In this document: piece by piece, positions 1-7,226 of the stretch
Layout of the letters: the number at the start of each line of letters is the position of its first letter
Numbering within the stretch: position 1 is the stretch's first letter
Origin: DASYYE01 sp035946955
GTDB lineage: Bacteria; Actinomycetota; Actinomycetes; Streptosporangiales; Streptosporangiaceae
Assembly: GCA_035946955.1 (NCBI GenBank)
Contig: DASYYE010000514.1
Span: 1-24,320 of the forward strand
DNA: 24,320 bases
Direction of reading: 5' to 3'
The notes under the pieces: model-generated
Seen by the model: only the letters and a program-made list of their open reading frames with translations
Told to the model about the DNA's origin: nothing
Databases searched by the model: none
Position numbers and translations under genes: made by a program

Positions 1-1
1 G

Positions 2-1213
2 GCCGATGCGGCGGCGCACTTCATGACGGTGGTGCCCGAGGTGGACTCGCCGGGCCACAACAACGCGATCATCATGTCCGAGTACAACGACACGGCCAAC
101 TCGCTGCTCAACGGCCACCCGCAGGACATTAACTGCAGCGCCCACAACCCGCCGGCGTGGGACTACACGCAGGATGTCGGGTATAGCGCGATGTGCCCGG
201 AAAGCAGCAACACATGGGCCATCTACGACGCGATCATCAGCCAGCTCGCCGGGATGTCGCCCGGGCCGTACTACGACGTAGGCGGCGACGAGGTTCCCAC
301 CACACTGCTCAGCCAGGCGCGGTACGCCTCGTTCATCAACACCGAGGCGTCCTACGTCCACGGGCAGGGCAAGACGGTGATGGGCTGGGCCGACATCGCC
401 GGCCTCGGCACCAGCCTCACTGGCCCGTCGGTCGCCGAGTACTGGAACCCCGCGTCCGGGTCCGCCACCGGCACCATCACGGGCACCGAAGCGGTGCAAA
501 AAGGCATGAAGGTCGTGATGGCGCCCGCCAGCCACGCGTACCTGGACCAGAGGTACAAGCGCGACGTGCCGCCGACGCTGGGCATGACCTGGGCATGCTC
601 AAAGGGCTGTGATGTCAGCCGGTTCTACAACTGGGATCCGGGGAGCTATGTCACCGGGGTCACGGACGCGAACGTAATCGGCCTGGAAGGCGCGATGTGG
701 GGCGAGACCGTAGTCAATATGAGCAATATCGACTACATGGTCTTCCCGCGCCTGCTGGCGCTCGCCGAGATCGGCTGGTCGCCGAAGGCTGCCCGGACCT
801 CGGTCACCAGCCCCGCATACACCGACTTCATCGGCAGGCTTGCCGCGCAGGGCGCGCGCCTCATGGCAGCGGGGACCAACTTCTACCCGTCGACCGAGGT
901 GCCCTGGGGCCTGTCAGTTGCCGCGCCCAACCTGACAGCGAGCAGCCAGGACCAGGTCAGCGGAGCCGTGGCGACGCTCGCGGCACCCGGCTACGCGCCG
1001 AGCGCGGTGACAGCGACGGTCAACTGGGGCGACGGGACCAGCGGAGCCGCGACCGTGACTGGCAAGGCACCCACCGCAACAACCGTCAACGGCCTCTACA
1101 CCGTCGCGGGCACGCACACATATACGAAACCAGGTGTGTATCAGGCCACGGTGACCGTGAGTGCTTCGGGCGCTACGTCTGTCACCGCGGACTTCACCGT
1201 CACCGCACCCTAG
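2..1213 (+). CDS. Secreted beta-N-acetylhexosaminidase (GH20), 3' part, with PKD-like C-terminal domain
   Basis: The reading frame is open from base 2, so the gene begins outside the window; the ATG at 23 lies inside the domain and is not the start. The family removes terminal N-acetylglucosamine from chitin oligomers or glycans, normally outside the cell. Visible GH20 marks are PEVDSPGH just after the window edge (usual form PE(I/V)DxPGH), the catalytic Asp-Glu pair in VGGDEV (GGDE at nt 281-292) and a late barrel strand EGAMWGE. The His usually two residues before GGDE is Asp here (YYDVGGDE). After the barrel end (FPRLLALAEIGWSP) the last ~100 residues form a beta-sandwich with VNWGDGT and THTYTKPGVYQATVTV, the pattern of PKD domains, which often act as spacers or binding modules in secreted hydrolases. 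The signal peptide is not visible. Family assignment is firm; the exact substrate is inferred. Confidence 0.9.
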   Translation, partial: ADAAAHFMTVVPEVDSPGHNNAIIMSEYNDTANSLLNGHPQDINCSAHNPPAWDYTQDVGYSAMCPESSNTWAIYDAIISQLAGMSPGPYYDVGGDEVPTTLLSQARYASFINTEASYVHGQGKTVMGWADIAGLGTSLTGPSVAEYWNPASGSATGTITGTEAVQKGMKVVMAPASHAYLDQRYKRDVPPTLGMTWACSKGCDVSRFYNWDPGSYVTGVTDANVIGLEGAMWGETVVNMSNIDYMVFPRLLALAEIGWSPKAARTSVTSPAYTDFIGRLAAQGARLMAAGTNFYPSTEVPWGLSVAAPNLTASSQDQVSGAVATLAAPGYAPSAVTATVNWGDGTSGAATVTGKAPTATTVNGLYTVAGTHTYTKPGVYQATVTVSASGATSVTADFTVTAP

Positions 1214-1222
1214 AGACTTGGG
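1205..1222 (+). repeat. 18-bp direct repeat, copy A
   Basis: GCACCCTAGAGACTTGGG spans the stop codon of the GH20 gene. It matches the sequence at 1749-1766 with one mismatch (T against A). The two copies bracket the small DUF7660-like gene. Confidence 0.6.
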
Positions 1223-1400
1223 CGGCTGGATGCTGCGGAAGCGCAGGCGCGGTTCATCGGATCGCCACGGCCAGGCCGATGAGCAGCCGCACATTGTTCC
1301 GTGTACTAAGCGCGGAAGAGCCAGGGTGAGGCGCAGCACGCGGCGGTCCGCCTTCCAGAGCGGTGTCGTCAGCGGCAAGACTCCCTCCGCAGGCAGCGCG

Positions 1401-1676
1401 TTACTCGTAGATCAGTCCAGCCGAGTAGACCATCGCAACCGCTGCCCAAGGAGACAGGTTGGCGGCATCGTAACCTCGCGCTGACAGGAAGCGCTCGATG
1501 CCCTCAACCCATGCCCCCGACGCCTCGATCATTTCGACAGATGAAGGGTTCTCAACGGGGGTTTTACCGTTTCGTGCCCGCTCTGCCAGGTCGGCCAGGA
1601 ACACTGCAAGCTTGGAGGGCGAGTCCACCTCCCACGCCGTATCTATGGGACTTCGGGAAGGCACGGCACCGTCCAT
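1401..1676 (-). CDS. Small DUF7660-like protein, function unknown
   Basis: A 91-residue cytosolic protein with no signal peptide or membrane segment. Its second half (VENPSSVEMIEASGAWVEGIE ending in LIYE) resembles what I recall of DUF7660: a short domain with a W/VENPTLE-type motif, an AWVE(D/G) helix and a C-terminal A..IYE. No activity is known. The frame extends upstream to a TTG at 1748, but the ATG at 1676 is preceded by a clean GGAGG 6 nt away, so this start is preferred. It reads opposite to the GH20 gene and in the same direction as the ABC operon, 92 bp beyond that operon's end. Its third codon positions are visibly less GC-rich than in its neighbours, and it is flanked by near-identical 18-bp repeats. 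Both points hint at a separately acquired segment. The gene call is fairly sure; the family name is from memory. Confidence 0.72.
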   Translation of the reverse strand: MDGAVPSRSPIDTAWEVDSPSKLAVFLADLAERARNGKTPVENPSSVEMIEASGAWVEGIERFLSARGYDAANLSPWAAVAMVYSAGLIYE

Positions 1677-1682
1677 ATCCCA

Positions 1683-1687
1683 CCTCC
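1683..1687 (-). promoter_or_regulatory. Ribosome binding site fixing the start at 1676
   Basis: GGAGG on the minus strand lies 6 nt before the ATG at 1676. The alternative TTG start at 1748 has no such site. This decides the start of the small DUF7660-like gene. Confidence 0.7.
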
Positions 1688-1748
1688 GCGACGAATATTT
1701 ATCGACAATCCATTTGTCATGGACGGTTATTCTCGAGGGTTTGACCAA

Positions 1749-1766
1749 GCACCCAAGAGACTTGGG
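1749..1766 (-). terminator. 18-bp repeat copy B / short hairpin at the end of the ABC operon
   Basis: CCCAAG-AGA-CTTGGG (1752-1766) is a perfect 6-bp inverted repeat with a 3-nt loop, starting 1 nt past the stop codon of the second permease. It could serve as a weak terminator for the minus-strand operon, but there is no T-run after it. The same 18 bp, GCACCCAAGAGACTTGGG, recurs with one mismatch at 1205-1222, where the stem is broken by the mismatch. Confidence 0.4.
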
Positions 1767-1767
1767 G

Positions 1768-2943
1768 CTACGCGGCTGGGGTGGCGGTGAGCACCTGGCG
1801 TAGCCGCCATGACGCGAGCACCAGCAGCACAGCCCCGTACACGGCGAGCACCCCGAGCTGCGGCAGGATCCCGCCGATCGAGGCGCCGCGGCCGACCAAC
1901 TTGCTGAACGCGTCGTTGGCCCACGCGTGCGGGGTGATGTGGGCGACCCGCCTCAGTGTGGGTGAGAACAGTTCGAGCGGCACCATGCACCCGCCGAGCG
2001 CGGCAAGCCCGAGCCCGAGCAGCAGCGAGATCCCGCTCGCTTGCTGCTCGGTGCGGAACAGCGTCCCCACGAAGATGCCAAACCCGGCGGCAACCAGGTC
2101 GAACAGGATAACGATCGCTGCCACTCCGAGAGGCTGTCCCCAGTTCACCCCGAACAACAGTGCCGAGCCGGCGATGATCACCAGCGCCTGGGTCAACCCG
2201 ATCAGCATCCGGCCGAGCGTTTCCCCCGCGATCAGCGTGATGGGCCGCGTGGGTGTGGCGAGCATGCGCCGCGGCAGGCCGAGGCGGCGCACCTCGATGA
2301 GCGCGACCGACCCGGTCAGCGCGGTAAGGAACATGAAGAGCAGCAGCTGTGTCCAGGCGCCCACGTCAAACGTGCTCAGGGACGTGGGGAACACCGACGT
2401 CCCGGCCGTACTCTGCCGCACCGAGACCAGCGGGACGCTCGGCGAACTGCGCCTGGCCAGGTCGAGGCCGGCCGCGAAGCTCGCCGCCGCGTGCTCGGTG
2501 ACCGCGAACCTGGCAGCACCGAGCAGCGAGGCCTGAGCGGCCACTGCGGCGCGGACCGTCTGGCCGAACTGCTGCGCGGATGTGCCGGGCCGGGCGAGGT
2601 AGTCGACCGTCACAGTGTGCCCGCTGCTGATGGCCGTGTCGTAGCTGGCCGGGATTTCCAGGCCGCCTTCGAGGTTGCCGTGCTCGACCAGCGGCAGCAG
2701 GGCCGATGCGCTGGGTTCACGGACGACTTGCAGTTCCCGGGCCCGTTCGAGCTGATGCAGCAGCGCATTGCTGAGTGGCCCTGGCCTGGCCACCACCACG
2801 CCCAGCTTGGGAGTGCTGGAACCGCCGAAGGTGGCACCGAGCACCAGGATCAGCAGCATGGGGAACACGAAGACGAAGAAGATGTTGGCCCGGTTGCGGA
2901 GCATGCGCCGCAGGTTCGTCCACGCGATCACGAACGCTTTCAT
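1768..2943 (-). CDS. ABC-2 type transporter permease (second)
   Basis: A 391-residue membrane protein of the ABC-2/DrrB-like family, half of an exporter channel in the cytoplasmic membrane. The start is the ATG of MKAFVIAWTNLRRMLRNR; the frame extends upstream only because it overlaps the previous gene. A first membrane helix (FFVFVFPMLLILVLGATF, about residues 23-40) is followed by a large extracytoplasmic region of ~170 residues. A block of about five hydrophobic helices follows (LLLFMFLTALTGSVALIEV through VYGAVLLVLASW). RRLGLPRRMLATP between the helices is the usual cytoplasmic coupling segment of the family. The upstream permease stops 2 nt before this ATG (TGAGCATG), so the two are translationally coupled and probably form a heterodimer driven by the ATPase encoded first in the operon. 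The substrate is unknown. Confidence 0.9.
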   Translation of the reverse strand: MKAFVIAWTNLRRMLRNRANIFFVFVFPMLLILVLGATFGGSSTPKLGVVVARPGPLSNALLHQLERARELQVVREPSASALLPLVEHGNLEGGLEIPASYDTAISSGHTVTVDYLARPGTSAQQFGQTVRAAVAAQASLLGAARFAVTEHAAASFAAGLDLARRSSPSVPLVSVRQSTAGTSVFPTSLSTFDVGAWTQLLLFMFLTALTGSVALIEVRRLGLPRRMLATPTRPITLIAGETLGRMLIGLTQALVIIAGSALLFGVNWGQPLGVAAIVILFDLVAAGFGIFVGTLFRTEQQASGISLLLGLGLAALGGCMVPLELFSPTLRRVAHITPHAWANDAFSKLVGRGASIGGILPQLGVLAVYGAVLLVLASWRLRQVLTATPAA

Positions 2944-2945
2944 GC

Positions 2946-4145
2946 TCAGACCTCTGCCAGCCGACGGACCCGCGTCAGGGCCAGGGCACCTGTGACGACA
3001 GCGAACGCGAGCATCGCCAGGACGGGCGTCCACACCACTGACAGGCTGCCGCCGCGCAGGTCGCCGAGGCCACGCAGGAACCATGCCTGGGGCGCGACGA
3101 ACGTGAGCTTGGACAAGATCCCCGGTGCCTGCGAGACCGGGAAGAACGTCCCCCCCAGCAGGCCCAGGATCACCGAGACCACCGACTGCCAGTTGCCAGC
3201 CTGCTCGGCGTTCTTCGCGAACGTGGCGATCAGCGCCATGATCCCGGTTGCCGACAGTGTCGCGGCCGCGATCAGCAACACGACCCCGACCGGGTTCCCC
3301 CAGGAGGCCCCGAAGAGCAGGCTCGTGGCGACCACCAGCACGACCATGCTGAGGACACCGAGCGCGAAGCTGGTGAGGAGCTTGCCAGCCAGGATGGCCG
3401 AGCGGGGAATCGGCGCGGCGATGAGCCGGGCCAAGGTGCCCTCAGTACGTTCTTCGAGCAGGCTGGTCACTCCGAACTGGACAGTGAAGAACAGGAAGAA
3501 CACAGCCATCCCGGCCGCATAGAACGACTTGCTGTCGAGTTCCTTGGTGCTGGCCGAGATGTCACGCACGGCGAGTGGGACCACAGCCGCGGCCGCGCGG
3601 GCTTCGAGTGCGCTCAGATTGGCGGGCGGGACTCCGCCGGGTGCAGCCACAGCTGTTGCCACGGATAGGCGGATCCGGTTCAGGTTCGAGGCGTAGGCCT
3701 GCGCGATCGACTGGGCGATCTGTGCGGTGACCGGCGCGCTCGCGTTCTCGATCACGGACAGGGACACGGGCTGGTTGGTCTCCAGCGCGCGGGTGAAGCC
3801 GGCCGGGATGACGATGACCGCGTTCAGCGTGCCCTTGGCAGCGAGTGAGCGGGCGGTGGCGAGTGAGGACTCGGTATGCACGGTGATCAGCCCGCTGTGC
3901 TCCAGCGGGTCGAGGATCTGGCGGACGAACCCCTGCCCAGCCTGGCCGTGGTCAGCGACGACCACCCCGAGGGTGATCGCCTTCGACCCCGAGATCCCGC
4001 TGAAGATCGCGTTGAAGATGAAGGCGAGCCCGAGCGGGACCACGACGCCGATCAGCAGCGCCGAGCGGTCCCTGATCCGCGCCTTGACGTCCTTGCCAGC
4101 GATCAGCGCGGCAGCGCGCGCTCCGCTGCCCGCCCGGTCAGTCAC
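2946..4145 (-). CDS. ABC-2 type transporter permease (first)
   Basis: A 399-residue ABC-2 permease, paralogous in layout to the next gene. One N-terminal helix (SALLIGVVVPLGLAFIFNAIF, about residues 28-48) leads to an extracytoplasmic segment of about 170 residues (GVVVADHGQ onward). Then come about five clustered helices (from FYAAGMAVFFLFFTVQFGVTSL to the C-terminus). The segment LEERTEGTLARLIAAP is the conserved cytoplasmic piece of ABC-2 permeases. The GTG start overlaps the stop of the ATPase gene by 8 nt (GTGACTGA), which implies translational coupling and a fixed subunit ratio. With its downstream paralogue it should form the membrane channel of an exporter. Cargo (drug, lipid, peptide or polymer) cannot be read from the sequence. 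Confidence 0.9.
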   Translation of the reverse strand: MTDRAGSGARAAALIAGKDVKARIRDRSALLIGVVVPLGLAFIFNAIFSGISGSKAITLGVVVADHGQAGQGFVRQILDPLEHSGLITVHTESSLATARSLAAKGTLNAVIVIPAGFTRALETNQPVSLSVIENASAPVTAQIAQSIAQAYASNLNRIRLSVATAVAAPGGVPPANLSALEARAAAAVVPLAVRDISASTKELDSKSFYAAGMAVFFLFFTVQFGVTSLLEERTEGTLARLIAAPIPRSAILAGKLLTSFALGVLSMVVLVVATSLLFGASWGNPVGVVLLIAAATLSATGIMALIATFAKNAEQAGNWQSVVSVILGLLGGTFFPVSQAPGILSKLTFVAPQAWFLRGLGDLRGGSLSVVWTPVLAMLAFAVVTGALALTRVRRLAEV

Positions 4146-5082
4146 GGAGCGCCCGGCCGGTCAGGTGCAGGAAGACGGCTTCCAGGTCAGGTTCGGTGAC
4201 CTGCACGGACTTGACCACCGCCCCGGCTTGCGCAGTGGTGGCGAGGATCGTGGGGAGGTTCTCCCTGGCGTCGGACACGACCAGGTCGATGCCTTCGTCG
4301 GTCGCGCTTGCCTTGCGCACATATGGCAGCGCGTCCAGTGCCTGCACGGCCCCGGACGCGTCGCCCGCGGTGCCCAGCAGCACCCGGTCGAGCTCACCGA
4401 CCATGCTCACCAGTTCCCGGCGGGTGCCCTCCGCGATCAGGTTGCCGTGGTCGATGATGCCGATCCGGTCGCAGAGCCGTTCGGCTTCCTCCATGTAGTG
4501 GGTGGTGTAGAGCACGGCCATGCCCTCGGCGGACAGCCCCTCAACGCTCTCCAGGATCGCATTGCGGCTCTGCGGGTCCACGCCGACCGTCGGTTCGTCC
4601 AACACCAGCAGTTTCGGCTGGTTGAGCAGGCCGAGGCCGATGTTGAGCCGGCGTTTCATCCCGCCCGAGTACTTCTTGGTCTGGTCGCTGGCCCGGTCCG
4701 CCAGGCCGATCACTTCGAGCACCTCGTCTGCCCGTGCCCGGGCACGGGCCCGGGACATGCCGTAGAGCCGGGCGAAGAAGAGGAGGTTCTCCCGCCCTGA
4801 CAGGTCCGGGTAGATCGCCAGGTCCTGCGGTACGTACCCGAGTGCGCTCTTCGCCGCCACGGTCCGGGTGGTCATTGGCTGCCCGGCGACGGACACCTCA
4901 CCCGCGTCGGGTGCGAGCAAGCCGGAGACCATGGAGATCGTCGTGGTCTTGCCAGCGCCGTTCGGCCCCAGCAGGCCGTACGTCTCGCCGGCGGCGATGT
5001 GGAAACCCACGTTGTCGACCGCGACCAGGTCACCGAACCGCCGTCGCAGGCCACGGCACTCCAGGACGGGTGAGTCGCCCAT
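4138..5082 (-). CDS. ABC transporter ATP-binding protein (DrrA-like exporter ATPase)
   Basis: A 314-residue cytosolic ATPase that powers the two permeases downstream. It has every ABC landmark: Walker A GPNGAGKT (39-46), Q-loop Q86 (GYVPQDLA), signature YSGGMKRR (138-145), Walker B LLVLDEP (158-164) and H-loop His195 (YTTHYMEEAE). The C-terminal ~90 residues (from about 220) form the extra domain seen in DrrA-type drug-export ATPases. The frame runs upstream to 5256, but the ATG at 5082 follows a purine-rich GGAGGGGGGTGGG stretch and begins the conserved domain, so it is the start. An Arg-Ala run (111-118) is encoded by a perfect GC palindrome. The gene is first in the exporter operon and divergent from ftsH. 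Confidence 0.94.
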   Translation of the reverse strand: MGDSPVLECRGLRRRFGDLVAVDNVGFHIAAGETYGLLGPNGAGKTTTISMVSGLLAPDAGEVSVAGQPMTTRTVAAKSALGYVPQDLAIYPDLSGRENLLFFARLYGMSRARARARADEVLEVIGLADRASDQTKKYSGGMKRRLNIGLGLLNQPKLLVLDEPTVGVDPQSRNAILESVEGLSAEGMAVLYTTHYMEEAERLCDRIGIIDHGNLIAEGTRRELVSMVGELDRVLLGTAGDASGAVQALDALPYVRKASATDEGIDLVVSDARENLPTILATTAQAGAVVKSVQVTEPDLEAVFLHLTGRALRD

Positions 5083-5119
5083 CCCACCCCCCTCCGCGTG
5101 CCCTGGCGTTCCGTGGGAG

Positions 5120-5147
5120 ATCCTATGCCCGTGGGGCCGGGGAGCAA
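5120..5147 (-). promoter_or_regulatory. Candidate promoter of the ABC exporter operon
   Basis: On the minus strand TTGCTC (5147-5142) and TAGGAT (5125-5120) are separated by 16 nt. This would place transcription start near 5113, about 30 nt before the ATG at 5082. The match is moderate (TTG at -35, TANNNT at -10). Confidence 0.3.
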
Positions 5148-5231
5148 CATTGCCCGACCGGCTAAACACCCACCAGACTGGGTACTTCTGTGACGCGAGG
5201 GACGCCCAGCTGAGCACGTAGCGGAGGTGCC

Positions 5232-7226
5232 GTGACCAAGCAGGCGATGCCACCACCGCCGGGCGACAAGCCCGCCCCGTCTGCGCCGCCTTCCCCGCCG
5301 GCGTGGCGGCACTGGCTGTGGGCGATCGCGCTGATCGCGACGTTCGCCCTGTGGTTCGTCCTGCCCACCGTGCACACCAGCTCGGTGAGCCTCACGTACT
5401 CGCAGTTCCTCAGCGACGTGTCCGCGAACAAGATCAAGACCGTGACGCTCGCCTCCGGCGGCAACGCCAGCGGGACGCTGAGCAACGGCAAGACCTACAC
5501 CACGGTCATCCCGCCGCAGGCGGGGCAGGGGCTGCTCACGGAGTTGCAGCAAGGAAACGTCCAGGTCACGGCGACGCCATCGGGCCCGTCGTTCGGCTCC
5601 GAGGTGCTGTCGTGGCTCATCCTGCTGCTGCCCTTCCTGGTGCTGGGCTGGCTCTGGTGGCGGCTGTCCCGCGGCGCGGGCGGGCAGCTCCAGGGTGTGC
5701 TCGGTGTGGGGAGGTCGCGGGCCAAGGTCTTCGACGAGGAACGGCCCAAGACAAGGTTCGCCGACGTCGCTGGCTACGACGGTGCCAAGCAGGAGATCAC
5801 TGAGGTGGTCGACTTCCTGCGCCATCCCGAGCGGTACGCACGCGCCGGGGCCACGCCGCCGCGGGGCGTGCTCATGATAGGACCGCCCGGCACCGGCAAG
5901 ACGCTCCTCGCCCGGGCCGTGGCAGGCGAGGCCGAGGTGCCGTTCTTCTCTGTGGCGGGCTCCAGCTTCGTGGAACTGTTCGTCGGCGTGGGCGCCTCGC
6001 GTGTACGTGACCTGTTCGCCAAGGCGCGCGAGCGGGCCCCGTCGATCATCTTCGTGGATGAACTCGACGCGATCGGCCAGCGCCGAGCCGGGGCCGGGGC
6101 GTTCGTGTCCAATGACGAGCGGGAGCAGACCCTCAACCAGCTGCTCACCGAGATGGACGGGTTCGACCCGGCAACAGGGATCGTGGTACTCGCCGCCACG
6201 AACCGCCCTGAGGTGCTCGACCCGGCGCTGCTCCGCCCGGGCAGGTTCGACCGGCAGATCACCATCCCGCTGCCCAATCTGGCCGAGCGCACCGCGATCC
6301 TGAAAGTGCACTGCCGCGACAAACGCCTGGACCCCCGGGTGGACCTGGAGGTGGTGGCGCGCGGGACACCTGGCTTCTCCGGTGCGGACCTGGCCAACCT
6401 CGCCAACGAGGCCGCGATCTTCGCGGTCCGCGACGGCCGGGAAGTGATCACCCCCGAGGACTTCAGCGCCGCCCGGGACCGGATCATCCTGGGCCGCCGG
6501 GAGAACTCCAATGTGCTGCTCCCCGAGGAGAAACACGCCGTGGCCGTGCACGAGGCCGGCCATGCCATCGTGGCCGCGCTGTCGCCGCGCGCCGACCCGG
6601 TGGCCAAGGTCACGATCCTGCCCGCTGGCCAGACCCTGGGTGTGACCGAGCAGCTCCCGCTGGTCGAGCGTCACCTCTACGGCGAGGACTACCTCACCCA
6701 GGCACTGGCGGTGCGGCTGGGCGGGCGCGCCGCCGAACTGGTCGAGCTGGGGCAGGGCTCGACCGGTGCCGCCAACGACCTGGCGTCAGCCACCGACCTG
6801 GCGACCAAGATGGTCCGGGAGTTCGGCCTGTCGTCGAAGGTCGGGCCCGTTGGCTACCCGCTGGGCGGCTCGGTGTACCTGGACGGCGGCGGTGCCGCGA
6901 TGTCGAGCCGCCCGTTCGCCGAGGCCACGCAGGCGGCCATCGACAGCGAAGTCTCCCGGCTGCTGCGGGAAGCGGAAGAGACCGCCACCACCTTGCTGCG
7001 CAGCCACCGCAGCGAGCTGCAGCAGCTCGCCGACCTGCTCATTGACAAGGAGACCGTGGACGGCGAAACCGTCTACCGCCTCCTCGGCCTGCCAGTACCC
7101 GAGCACGGCCGCGATACCACGATGGCGCCGCACCGGCGGGCGCCCGCCCCTGCCCGCAGTGAGCAGCCAGCCCCCGTGAGGGCGCAGGGGCAGGACGAGC
7201 CGCCTGCTCAGCAGCCGCCCAAGTGA
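5232..7226 (+). CDS. ftsH: ATP-dependent zinc metalloprotease FtsH
   Basis: A 664-residue membrane-anchored AAA+ protease that extracts and degrades membrane and cytosolic proteins as a hexamer. A proline-rich cytosolic tail (1-23) leads into a first membrane helix (~28-45), a small extracytoplasmic domain and a second helix (~125-145). The AAA domain has Walker A GPPGTGKT (217-224), pore loop FVGVG (250-254), Walker B SIIFVDELDA (271-280) and second-region-of-homology arginines in LLRPGRFDR (333-341). The peptidase has the zinc site HEAGH (440-444) with the third ligand probably D516 (TGAAND). All catalytic residues are intact. The GTG start is supported by GGAGGTG a few bases before it. Length is normal for FtsH. 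It lies not in a housekeeping context but directly before an alpha-glucosidase with a 4-nt overlap, which suggests a paralogous copy. Confidence 0.96.
   Translation: MTKQAMPPPPGDKPAPSAPPSPPAWRHWLWAIALIATFALWFVLPTVHTSSVSLTYSQFLSDVSANKIKTVTLASGGNASGTLSNGKTYTTVIPPQAGQGLLTELQQGNVQVTATPSGPSFGSEVLSWLILLLPFLVLGWLWWRLSRGAGGQLQGVLGVGRSRAKVFDEERPKTRFADVAGYDGAKQEITEVVDFLRHPERYARAGATPPRGVLMIGPPGTGKTLLARAVAGEAEVPFFSVAGSSFVELFVGVGASRVRDLFAKARERAPSIIFVDELDAIGQRRAGAGAFVSNDEREQTLNQLLTEMDGFDPATGIVVLAATNRPEVLDPALLRPGRFDRQITIPLPNLAERTAILKVHCRDKRLDPRVDLEVVARGTPGFSGADLANLANEAAIFAVRDGREVITPEDFSAARDRIILGRRENSNVLLPEEKHAVAVHEAGHAIVAALSPRADPVAKVTILPAGQTLGVTEQLPLVERHLYGEDYLTQALAVRLGGRAAELVELGQGSTGAANDLASATDLATKMVREFGLSSKVGPVGYPLGGSVYLDGGGAAMSSRPFAEATQAAIDSEVSRLLREAEETATTLLRSHRSELQQLADLLIDKETVDGETVYRLLGLPVPEHGRDTTMAPHRRAPAPARSEQPAPVRAQGQDEPPAQQPPK

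Noticed and set aside
1214..1400. Possible gene or relic between GH20 and the DUF7660-like gene
   Set aside because: The minus strand gives a short hydrophobic stretch ending in a stop near 1260, but I recognise no family and see no start or ribosome binding site.
2041..3522. Long plus-strand open frame opposite the two permeases
   Set aside because: It is an antisense shadow. Its translation is rich in Arg, Gln, His and Pro without domains, while the minus strand encodes clear ABC-2 permeases with coupled starts.
4730..4749. Perfect 20-bp GC palindrome
   Set aside because: It lies inside the ABC ATPase gene and is explained by the Arg-Ala codon run (residues 111-118); no regulatory role is needed.
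4872..6674. Long minus-strand open frame spanning the ABC/ftsH intergenic region
   Set aside because: It runs antisense through ftsH and in another frame through the ATPase gene; both of those are unmistakable, so it is a GC-rich artefact.
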